DNA of 64,000 nucleotides from Allacma fusca (lineage: Eukaryota; Arthropoda; Collembola; Symphypleona; Sminthuridae): NCBI GenBank assembly GCA_947179485.1, contig OX359247.1:9453060-9517059 (forward strand). Reading direction: 5' to 3'. A program made the position numbers and the translations under genes. Numbering within the stretch: the first letter of the stretch is position 1; each line of letters opens with the position of its first letter. The notes under the pieces are model-generated. The model was not told where the DNA came from, ran no database searches, and was given only the letters and a program-made list of their open reading frames with translations. Shown in pieces: positions 13,401-24,656 of the stretch.

Positions 13401-14649
13401 TACACAGGACTGTGAGAGTGGGAGCATTTATTCCGGAGCCCACATAATATTTATTTTGTGAACTTGTCTAAAATTCATGGAAACATGAAGATTACAAGGG
13501 GAAAATAAGCCATGTTTAACTAATTAAGGGGCAATCTCACTCGCCTCTGCGTATTTATAATTCCAGGAACTCAACCTCATAATTTATTGGTCTTCTCTTT
13601 CAATGGGGAAAAATTCTGGGTCGTATCTGTGGATCTCAGGTAAGAGTAGTGTAATTTATAATACAGTCGGTTAGACTGTTAGCATAATGTGCCAGCCCAG
13701 TGTAAACATGTACTAAAATAAATGAGGAGTTTGCAAAAACTGCTAGGCCATTAGCAATACATACATACATATGTACACATGTAATTATGTATGTATGCCC
13801 AGAGCTTTAACACAGCTCATCAGTTTTGAAGGTGTCTCAAATACCTTTTATGAGCAGAGGAGCGTCGGGGAAACTTCCAGTGGGGAAATCGGCGGGGAAA
13901 GCCTTGTATCATCAGCTCAAAGATAAATTCAACCCTCACAAATCACTATCTTTCAACTTAAAAGAGATGAGCTATCAAAACAAACGGAAATTATTAAAGC
14001 TCATAATTCCTTCAAAGTCAGAGGGTAAAAAAAAAACAAGGAGCATTTCGCAAAATATTTATCCCGGAATCTCCTGTGAAAAGTGTGGATTTGGAGGGGA
14101 ATAGATACTATAGCGGGGTAAAATTCATCTCCCTGATCAGTTTCACTCATTGAGCTGTCCCTCGAAAAAAAAAGCCAATGTGCAAATGGTTTAAGCTTTC
14201 AAATAGGAAAATAAACAGCTGAGAACAGTCTGTAAGATAAATAGCGAAAAGGAGCATATGTGGAGGAGAAATACGCGAGGTTATGAAAATTACAATTTAG
14301 TTTATATACATAGAACCCCCGGGTCCTTATATACGTTGTATGTATATAGTACAGAGTGATGCCCTATATTTGAGAGGAGCTTTGTTTATTACATATCGTT
14401 TTCACATGTTGTTAGTCACTCAATAATTTTAAAGTGAGCAGGTCTGCCGGGTTTATAGGGAATGGGAGAGTGGAACTTACGGCCGCTCTAGCACATGATG
14501 TCGCCTCTTTTCCTATAAAACTGACACAAATGTGGAAATCATGTCTGAAATGTCAAGTGCAGTACTTAACAAGGGTTGTGGGTTGTTGAATTCATTTCCT
14601 AAGAGCTGATGATATACACGTGTTCGAAGATGGCAAGTGTTTTCGCCTC
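10405..14649. other. non-coding stretch with short palindromes
   Basis: No gene is recognised. A perfect 12-bp-arm palindrome with a 2-bp centre lies at 10993-11018 (GTAATTACATAT and its complement). TACATA-type clusters occur at about 11685-11735 and 13758-13798. A minus-strand frame at 12749-13141 is rich in Leu, Phe and Ser because of pyrimidine-biased sequence and has no recognisable domain. Confidence 0.55.
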
Positions 14650-14699
14650 TGTGTGTATATATGTGTGTGTGTGTGTTTGTATGTGTTTGTGAGTGTGTA
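14650..14699. repeat. imperfect GT microsatellite
   Basis: GT units are interrupted by TATATAT and TTTGTAT segments. Frames through it on either strand give Cys-Val or Thr-His runs and are artefacts. Confidence 0.93.
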
Positions 14700-17600
14700 C
14701 TCTCTGAGTACGACAGTGTATGTACGAGTAGGGTTTGGTTTTTGAGGCAGGAGGAAATGTGTGTATGGAAGCTGTTGCTTTCGCCACCACAAGTGGTAGT
14801 TGGTGGAATGGATGGAAAATATACAAAACCGACAAAGAATAATTTTCACAAGTTAGCTCAACACACATTCACACCCACGTTTACTGGATTTTTGCTTGTT
14901 ATCAAATGTTATGATTACAAGCGTACACATGTTTCCCTCATAGTTCCAACATCCACTATAATAGGGGCACGGGCTCTGCTGGGAGTGTAACTCTGTGCTA
15001 TGTACATTTCTACAGGACCCAGGCCCATGATGCTAGACCGGATTATTTTTATAAGATATGTACAGTGACTTCTACAGTACGAATTTCACATGCGCATATA
15101 CACAGCTCACAGTAAACAGTACAGTATACAGTCCACAGAGCATATCCTACCCCATAGATTTATATCACTGGAGTTAGGAGAAGATAAAGGGAATGGAAAT
15201 ATTCAGCGTAGTAAAAGACTCGGAAAAAATAACATGACATCCAATTTATGAATTTCACGCCATAACGACACCGTAACCCGTAACCATATCATTCTTCCTA
15301 TCTTGTACTGTTTGAATGATACGGAGCATATACATATGTATATGAACCTACACGTATCTACATACCTGGAGTCCCTGCCCTACACACAGTACTACTCTCC
15401 AGCACTTCTAATCACAACCATGAATCTTTTGTATATTAGAGAAAACATTCGCTATACTTGGACTTGGACTACTAACACAGGCTAAAAACATGAATGGGAA
15501 GAAGATGCTGTGGAACATGAAATGATACGCTTATTTTAAGGTAAGATACACTGTAATGTAGTCATAATTCACCTCTGCAACCGACAACAGCTACCTGGTG
15601 GTCTCCTGAGAGCTAAACTCTAACCATAAATCTTAGGGAAGGTAAAGCTTTAAGAAATTATTACCTACATACATACATACATGCACAATACTCTAGTATT
15701 ATATACTACGGAGGTATGTACATACATACAAGCTCAGGAATTACGTACCCACACCTTTCTCTTCCCTCTCACTCCTATAGTATCTACAAATATATAGTAT
15801 CTATCTCCATCCTCAACTCACATAATCATACGAGCATTGTTGGGAAATTCTCTCTTCTCAGTGGTAACTTATGGGGAACTACTACTTGGCTTCCAAGGAG
15901 TTGTAAACATGTTACTACATATTTACTCGGTCCTTGGATATTACCCAGTGCGTGCGTCTGGAGTCCTGAGTGTGAGTGAGAGACTGGAAGGAGTCAGTGG
16001 GATGGATGCATACTGCATGTCCTCGTATGACTTTACAATGTGTTTACTATCGTATCAAAATTTCAGCCTCCTAACATACATTCGGGAGAGAACGAGCAGG
16101 AGTGGGATCCTGTACCGGGAAGATCGCATACTGTAGCCTTTAAGGAATATTCCCCATGCAGTTAGTAGGAGCGAGGGAGGGAGTAACACGCTATTGTTTT
16201 TTATGTCTAATGCCATGAATTTTTCAGTTTCATTCCTCAGTCGAGGTACTTCCCATCCCTTGCTTTCCAGCTTTACCTCGGATTTACTTTCATGTTTTCA
16301 TAAGTTCTCGGTGGAAAATACCATTTCTCCAGATTCCCGTCCCACCAAAAATACTCTCGTGTGTATACTATACAAGGAGGGCTACATATGTACGACACCC
16401 GTACTATTTTTCCAGGGAGGGTTTTAAAATCTTGGACAGACCTGAGTGAAATTGTACATTGTAATAATAAGCCATGCTCATCATACTGGGCAAAACCCCG
16501 CACATGGATGAGACTGTAGTAGAATATGAAGGCATTTTGGAGGAACAGTACGTAGATGATGAGATACAAAAAAAGTCTTGGTGCTTCTAAGGGTTATATA
16601 ATGCTCCTATTACACAAATAGTAGCAAGAGTCTTAGGGAGAAGTCCGATATGAAGAGGTTCTCATTTGATGGAGGAAAGTTATGTGAGTGTTTAGGTATG
16701 TAATAGCCTTAGTGAGTATGGCTGGGCTCCTCCTCGTGGAGATAAGTACAAGAGGGAAATAAACACGTTGATCTTCATAATTAGATAACTTGTAAAGTAA
16801 TCTCCGTCCCTGATCTGCTCATTCCTCCTTTGATCTTTACCCGCAAGAGTCAGAAGCATCATGAGAGTTGAGGACTCACTGTAGCGAGGTCTTCTCTTGG
16901 CGGAGCTGGGATTATATACTAACTGTAGTTGGATGGGGAAGTCTACCACAGGATTGCGTAAGAGTATAGCTATGTGAGCTCAACAGTATGCTCCAAAAGT
17001 ATCTATCTATAGATACTTAATCACTGCAGTTTTCTCCTACCCCTTTTACTTAGCCAAAACTTAAAGTAAGAGTTTTGGTGGCTGGACACTTATCATGAGG
17101 AAATCTAGCTCTTGTTTGGATCCCACCACACTAAAAGTTTTTGTACAGATCTAACTACCCTAACAACCACTTGGGCAGGAGAGTGTCTGGGAGCGTTGGA
17201 GCTGGGAGAGACTTCCTAGTTCTCAGCTCCTAGTTCTATCTGTATACGTTGATGTATTTAGGTATGTACATACAGTGCTGTGTAGGGCCGTCGGGACATG
17301 CATATTATTTCTATTTATTTTCCAGGACACTACAGTAGTACACACAAGCATCTCCCTGCCACATTACATTTTAAAGGGACATGGAAACTACTACTATATC
17401 TTAATTAGAAGTTCAGTCACACTTTTACACGCTCATCTAACTGGCAATATTTTGTCGTGTTTTTTATCCTTTGCCTCAGCTTCTCCGAGTGCATAGATAC
17501 TCATCCCATAGCTTCTTCCTTTGCTTGGAGTGAGGGCCTAGATTTTTCCCCTCTGATAAAATGGATTATGCTCCGTTATCCGATTGGAAGTAAGTGCAAA

Positions 17601-18150
17601 GTCTTTTTTTTATAGGAGGTCTCTATCTCTTGAGCAAGTTGGAGTTGTGCAAGTTCCTTTTTAATCTGTCAGACTCTTTTGGGGACAGATAACGGTAAAT
17701 AGAGTCAAGTATATGGGAAAGTTTTTACATCCAACTTTTTTTTTGTCGTTCGCATCTCCTATGTATATGGATGTATAGTGTAGGTCTGTCTGCAGGTTTT
17801 AAAACAATATTTGTATCTTGGGAAAAAATCAGTGGGAATTCTCCCCGTCCCCGCCCACTGCTTTCAAGGGAGCTTTCATGCAGAGATACATCTCTACTGT
17901 TGAGTTCCTGGCAAGAGGACACTTTTCTTCCACTGAGACTGACAATGACTACTGTGTACACTCGAATTGTGTATGCACGTGCAGTATTGACATTCTGGTT
18001 AGAAGATTCTAAACAATTTTATCTCATGTATCTCTCCTTTCCTTGGCATAATGACATTACTTGCAGTTGTGAACACAACAGGCTGAGATTGCAATATTTG
18101 TCTTCAATTACACAGCAATTACATTATTCCGAGACAGTCACACATTTCAA
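14700..18150. other. non-coding stretch, weak exon-like segment
   Basis: No gene is recognised. Small structures include a palindrome AAGTATCTAT/ATAGATACTT at 16996-17017 and a GGAGCTG/CAGCTCC hairpin near 17198-17230. A short minus-strand segment at 16841-16922 has acceptor- and donor-like ends (see findings). The longest frame, 17771-18181 on the plus strand (136 codons, extending past this block), shows no domain. Confidence 0.5.
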
Positions 18151-18213
18151 TGTCTCTCCATCTTCAGTTTGTTTAAACTGACTGAGATGTTTTCAACTTG
18201 AGATGGAGAGACA
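18151..18213. other. perfect 13-bp inverted repeat with nested hairpin
   Basis: The arm TGTCTCTCCATCT at 18151-18163 is exactly complementary to 18201-18213. Inside the 37-nt loop a second hairpin forms, with CAGTTT (18165-18170) pairing to AAACTG (18175-18180). The structure is visible by eye. Its function is unknown, and it may be a small transposon remnant or chance. Confidence 0.6.
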
Positions 18214-20145
18214 CAAAATATAACATTTTTTTTTGCTGGCACAAGCAAGAGCATCAGACTATTTAAATTCTTCTCACTCTCTCTCTCTCTCTCTCCCTCT
18301 CTCTCTCTCTCTTCCTCTCCCATCTCTATACTTCATCCAACGTTATTTTTACCTTCGAAAGTCTCCTCTTAGATGATAACTATCACATCCTGTCCTGCTC
18401 ATCCCGTATAAACTCCTCCTTAACTAAGGCCTCAAAACACATTCAAGAGCAAACATTTATTTCTTCCGTGGGCAGACCTAAGACTCTGGGCGACGCATAC
18501 AAAATACATTTAGTCGAAAGTGATTATCATTGATTCCACCCTTTTTAATTGATTTTAAATAATTACATGCAATTGAAATGACTGGGTTGTTGACTTGTGT
18601 TGGATTGTTTACGACCTTATCCCTTCTGCCCAAAATGTTTTATTAAAATTCAAACGATAGGTCTGGAAAATGAATAGTTGTTTAGAAATTGTTTTCCCAT
18701 CGATGACTGTGGACATCATGAGACAGTCGAGGACTTGTGAGCTGTCACCTTGAAAACAAATTAAATTGATACAGGTCTAGGTACTACAGTGTTCCCATGC
18801 ATACTGTATCACTAGACCTGAAAGCGGCAAGAGGATTCTAATAAGTTAGAAATTGCATCCGCAACACTAGCAGAGGGACAAGTGTGTAAGGATATTTTAT
18901 TTCACCTTGTAAAAAATCAATGAGTTCCAGAAATATGAAACATATGGTATCTGTGGGTAGTTCTTTTATATTTCCAATTTGGATATGTACTGAGCAAACT
19001 TAGGGAAAATATTGGGAGGAGACGGCAGGATTTCAATTCAATCCTGTCATCGATACATACAAGGTCTCAAATATTGATTCACCACGTGCTGCTCACTACC
19101 CACTATGTACACTGTGGGGCTGGGGAGGACAACAATGAGGGATACCTTGAGTGCCGCATGCACAAAGCCTTCTGGGACGGTACTGGGCAAAGTCAACCTA
19201 TATATAGCACCAGACACACAGAGACTGTCAGCGTGCCTTGACTTTGACAGTTTTAATGACAATGGTGCTGACACGATTGTTGTGTCAACTCCCGGAAAAA
19301 CGTTACTTTAGAGCTCCTCGATAAATTCATAGGATGTTCAAGATGTGGAGGAGTCGGAGGTAAAGCCAATGTTTTAATATCCCGAGAGGAGTTCTTTCCA
19401 TGTACGTACATACATATGTACATACATACAGATACACTATAGATAAGAATTTCACCCAAGTCTCCTGGGCTTGTCTGTAGGGAACGAAAATACTCGAGGA
19501 GGATACGAATGTGATGCTTCCCAGAGATTGAATAGTGGCTAGGAAATAAATTCCCTATACAAGTAGATACTATATACGGTATGTATTGATTCAGAATAAA
19601 AAAAAAGTAAAAAAAAAATAACTGACGTTTCCAAGCCGTGGCAGTTGATATGAAAAAATTGAAAAGTGAAATCACACGGCTGCAGTTACGACAGGTGTCA
19701 CACACCTTCCGTGAACGCACATTCTGTACTATATATCCCATTGGAGTGAACATAATGGAGTAATATTTCATTGCAACACGCCGAGCATTCCCATCCTCAT
19801 AGAGAACCAACCCACTGCCGAGAAATTACCCATAGGACATCAATAGTGTCAGGGGTTTTTTTTACAGCCTTGACACATCCATCCATATAGAATTCTATCG
19901 TCGATTAAGAAGTAAAATCAAATAATTCCCACAGTAATTCAGGAAATTCAGGAAAAGATGAGTCCCAGTGTATAAAAGATAAGTGAAGTTCTCTTGGAAA
20001 TATTACTCTGGTCTTTCCAAGAATAGTAAGGAAACCACTTTTCAAAAAATACACATGCATTTTGTCCTGCTCCTTAAAAAAACGCTAATATTTTATTCAG
20101 TTTCCTTTGGTGTCAAAATATTTTTATTTCATTGACAGTGACGAA
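18214..20145. other. non-coding stretch with CT repeat and small hairpin
   Basis: An interrupted CT microsatellite occupies about 18277-18318. A hairpin lies at 18772-18820. The longest open frame in the AT-rich part of the window other than gag, 19253-19810 on the minus strand (185 codons, TTG as first possible start), passes through poly-A/T runs. Its first about 110 bp look exon-like (see findings). No gene is assigned. Confidence 0.5.
18772..18820. other. 49-nt imperfect hairpin
   Basis: CAGGTCTAG at 18772-18780 pairs perfectly with CTAGACCTG at 18812-18820. After a small internal loop, TACAGT (18785-18790) pairs with ACTGTA (18803-18808), leaving a 12-nt terminal loop. It gives 15 base pairs in all. 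It is shorter than a typical microRNA precursor, and its function is unknown. Confidence 0.55.
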
Positions 20146-20223
20146 ACATTTTCTTGCTACTGAGCCTTCCGTAGCTATAGTGCTAGGGAAGGCTCTACGG
20201 AAGGTTCAGTGGGAAGAAAATGT
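20146..20223. other. 78-nt near-perfect hairpin, microRNA-precursor-like
   Basis: The 29-nt arms 20146-20174 and 20195-20223 are inverted copies separated by a 20-nt loop. Read as RNA from the plus strand, 28 of 29 positions pair: 26 Watson-Crick and two G-U (20158 with 20211, 20164 with 20205). The single mismatch is G-G at 20156 with 20213. Arm length, loop size and lack of bulges fit a Dicer substrate, but I recognise no known microRNA in either arm. The alternative is the relic of a small inverted-repeat transposon. Confidence 0.6.
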
Positions 20224-21541
20224 GCATTAATTCCCTCAGACTATTTTCGTTTTTCTAGACAAGTTAGAGCTGACTGGGGGCTCTAATTTGTACGGAGCTC
20301 CAAGGCATGTATGCTACTCCGCAGACAGCCGGGTTTTTTCAATGTACACAATCACGTGCGTTGAGATAAGTATAACTGGAAAGCCCTATTAATATGTATA
20401 TACGTCCTTCGGATTTTATGAGAGGGTAGTGCAAGCTAGTTAATTTGATTGATGGGAAGGGAAGTCTTTGGCGTTGGCAAACCTCATTGGGCTAGTTCAT
20501 GCTAAGACAATAGCTCCTCTTATATTGACATTTGTTGTCCTCATTTATATCCAAGTCCGTATGCGAATAGTCATTTTTGAGGGAGCCAACGGTGCATAGG
20601 TAGTGTGAAAGTGCCATCAGACATTCGAGCCCAGACAGGTTCCTCGTCATTTAAATCACGCTCCAGTATATACCTTAAACTCTTGTAGAGGGGGGGGGGG
20701 AACGTCCATGGGTAACTCAGAGACCTGTAGGTATAGGTATGTATATGTGGAATATCGATTGAGTGGATTGACCATGAACTAGGACGATAACTGAGACGAA
20801 TGTCTGAACATTGCATAACTCCTGTCTCGCACCTTTCCCTGTCAATTATCGTTGACCAGCATGGCTATGTATGTACGTATAGTTGGAGAGTCCAGTTACA
20901 GATAGATAGATACATACATATGTGAAATGTGTATCTATTCATAGGATATTTGGATTCCTTGGTCTATCAATGCATGTCAACCTAGCCCCTTTATTGTACC
21001 TCTGTCCAGGAGGAGGTTTGAAAATTTCATGGAATCGTGCAACAAATTGAGGCCATTATTCAATTCCAGGATTGTTTGCGTTCCAATTAATCTGTCTATA
21101 GTTCCCTGAAATAACTACAATATAGGAGGTGCTGGGACATAAAATCTGGACAATAACCTTAATGACCAGGGAGTCTTACAAGGGTGGCTTTCCCACTTAC
21201 AATTAAACTTTTAGAATGTGACCGATGTTTTATTTGTAAATTAAATGAACACTTCCCTCCACTTGGGTCCGTCCACCCAGAGTTGACACCATGGAGGGAA
21301 AACGCATGAGTCACGGAGTCAGTCGTCCATGACGTGACGTGCCTCAGCCCTAATGGAATGTCAGTGTTTGGGAGGTGACTGAAGGGACGGATCAAATCCG
21401 GATGTCCGAAATCCGGCCAGAAAATTTAGCCTGTCAGCATTTCCTCCAAATTGATATTTCACACAGAGAATTAGCATAATTGTAAACATCATAACACTTT
21501 CCTGCAACTAATTAAAAATCAAAGGCCGGGCTACAGAATGC

Positions 21542-21577
<36 letters not shown>

Positions 21578-24500
21578 CTCCTTTACTCTATACATTTGAT
21601 ATGAATAAAACAGTCAACACTCACTTTGGGTCCCGACACAACAAAAAAATAAGCCCACGTTCTGTTCCAGAGTTGTTAACATGTCATGTATGTAGTTAGC
21701 CTCAACAATTACCCAGGTTTGGTTAGATGTTTTGGAGCTGAGACCGAAAAATTTGACGCATGATAAACCATACTATTGTGGACACTCCCTTAATGCATAT
21801 TGATGCAGTGGGAACTGGCTCAAGCGTGGGCATGTCATATAAATTACTATATAATCAAGTTTCATTTTTTTAAACCACAAGAATTGTGCACTGCACTCTT
21901 GAACAGTACCCGAAACCTTGTCTCAGTACAGTTCCAACTCAAGTATCTATACTCATCTGTAATTTTTATCTTTATGTATAGGACACAGTCATCATCCAAA
22001 TGAAGAAGACTCATATGTACATCCCAAAGATTTCCCCGCCATTTCCCACTTGAGAGACCTAAGACTGAAGAGGGAGGCTCAACGGTTCGGAAAGCAACAA
22101 CAATCCTAAGCTTGAATCATCAGGGGGTCTAATTATTATTCATTGCAGATCCAGGCTTAAGACAGAATGTGAAAACCCCAGTTTTTGAGATCTTCAAATA
22201 ACTGTAGTAATGATGATACTGTACCCTTTATGCATGTATTTATGACCGTTATTAATGCTCAAATCTTTAAGGAGAACCGAACGGTTCCTAAACAAATTGG
22301 AATACTAGGAGCCTCGAGCAAAAAAAACTCTCATTTGCCTTCATCAAATCCCTGCACCAATTTTGGTCTTTGACAATTTCTCTCTCACTTACGTTTTCTT
22401 ATATCCCTCTCATATAGATACTATTATCTGTATATTGTATTTTTGAAATTACTTTCCCTCTGAGGATTCCACCCAGCACTTAAAAACACTCCCAGGAATG
22501 TAACATATGTGCATGAGGAGCTATACTGTAACAATTATATTATCCGTATCTGAATAATTATTTGGAGATTTTCAAGCCTACTAAATAATTCACAAATTCA
22601 AAAATTGAGTCATAATATATTTTTGATCTCAGTGTAAAAGAAATACATAGCTTGCGTGATCTGACCTCTGAACCCCATGCTAAGTAGTTACGCATCTCAT
22701 TAAATTTTTTCCCTGTTTATACCTTTATTTTTTTTGCTCAGGTTTTTAAATATGGAGGATTGTAATCTGAAGGAGAAAAAAATGAAAAAATCCCTTCTTG
22801 GCTTGAGTAAAGTGTCAATAGTAAATTCGGGGAAAAGGATATCATTCCGATAGACATGTTCCATTGCAATAGAGGGACAACTTGCAGGGGCTCCAAGCAT
22901 GTTAGTATGTAACAGTTCCATCAACACTATCATTACATCATCATCTTAGGGGCAATTTGATGATAGTATAATAATAATAATAATCATAATAATATGGAGC
23001 ACCCACCCGAAGTCCCAATGGCCTGGAAAATCCCTCCTCGCTACTAGATAACCCCGAGCAAGGGCATTAACTGGAGTAAAAGTAACTCCTAGCGCGTGTA
23101 ATAATAATAGCCTTCCACAGAGTGGGTGTAGAATTATGAACGGATTGAAGCATGCAAACTAGAAAATACGCACTGCTGCTCTCAAGTCACTCGTCTCATC
23201 CAAGCTGGATGCTCTTGTGAAACCTCACCGTGACTCCTAATAGGGTCCAAAGTTTTAAAGTCATATTTACGTTGTATCATTAACTTTTGTTTTTTCTCTC
23301 AGATTGGCTCAAACTCCTGTATAAACCCTGACTCTCGGACTATTTTCAACACTCGGAGCTTAGTCAATATCTACTAATCTATAATATATATAATAGCTGG
23401 ATTAGAGCAACTGTATGGGAAAGGTGGTTGGGACAAGACAACTCATCCTGAGTCCTGTTACATACAAGTCATGCATGGATTTTGGCAGGGGAAACCAGGG
23501 TAATTTAAATCCACGAGTAAGTAAATTCTGCACGGTTCATATGTAATGCTCACATTAGAGTGGGTCTTCACTGGAGGCCACGGGAAAATTTTACAGAGCC
23601 TTATACCATCACTACTAAATTCCTCTCAGGTATCTAACCATATTTTTCCTCCCGCTCCCTTACCAATAACTTATCATTTTGTCAACCTTCTTTGGCTCCC
23701 GTAATATTATGCTTATACTTGCATGTATCTATAGATAGATATCTAGATACTGCTAAGCTTGCATTTTTTATCCCAGCCCACACCCCGTACATATCTAGTA
23801 CTTGAGTTACAGAAGCCGTTAAAAACTATGAAATATCTAAACACTGTAAAAAAACTACCAAATAATCCCTATTATGCCTGTTTGACAACTGTATGACGCA
23901 AACTGTAATTTCACACAGAAATAATTTTCTATGGTAGTTGGAAATGTCACAATCTCTTTGACGTAAAACTCACACTAAACCCCCTAAAATGTCAATTTTG
24001 TATTTATTTATTTAAGGTTACCTACAGGCTTTCCCCCCATGACCAAAATGTGAATGTCAATTTCCCAAGTAGAAATCATTGTGACAAAACGTGAGTGAAC
24101 ATTTCATTTTCCTCCCAATCAGTCAAAGTGTACAATCCTACTACATAGAGCCTATAGAGCTTACTTACCATTGAATCTTAGATTCTCGGGAAAAAATACA
24201 ATGGTCAATGAGAACTTCTGCACGAGTTTTGGGGTCATACGGAACGATGCAAACACTGTTGTGAGAATGAATGTGACTATGTGAAGAGTAATTGTGGAAT
24301 TCCAGGTGATATTTCCGAGTATGTGGAGCATTCCTTGGGACGTATTAAAGTAACAGAGTACAAAGTAAGTACTTGAGGGGTTTGTATAACTGTACGCATA
24401 TTTTATACATTATTTACAGGTAGTAGATAGATACCTGTAAGAGGAGAATCTTGTAAGGACACCCAAATTACCTTATGATACATTGCTACAACCAGGAGAG

Positions 24501-24618
24501 ACCATGTAATGCACTGTGAAGTCCTCGGAAATGATACGGAAAGCCCAGTAATGCTCCGGGTGATGTGTAAACGCACTTACAGCAAATGCATGGGAATATG
24601 GAGAACTCGAGCTACTCA

Positions 24619-24621
<3 letters not shown>
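20224..24621. other. non-coding stretch with scattered simple repeats
   Basis: No gene is recognised. It contains an 11-G homopolymer at 20690-20700, a GA microsatellite at about 21546-21575 and an ATA/ATT run at about 22967-22994. TACATA-type runs lie near 20907-20925. Open frames are all below 100 codons and show no domain. Confidence 0.55.

Positions 24622-24654
<33 letters not shown>
24622..24654. repeat. (CA)16 microsatellite
   Basis: An uninterrupted CA run. The frames crossing it encode Thr-His or Val-Cys polymers and are artefacts. Confidence 0.97.
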
Positions 24655-24656
<2 letters not shown>

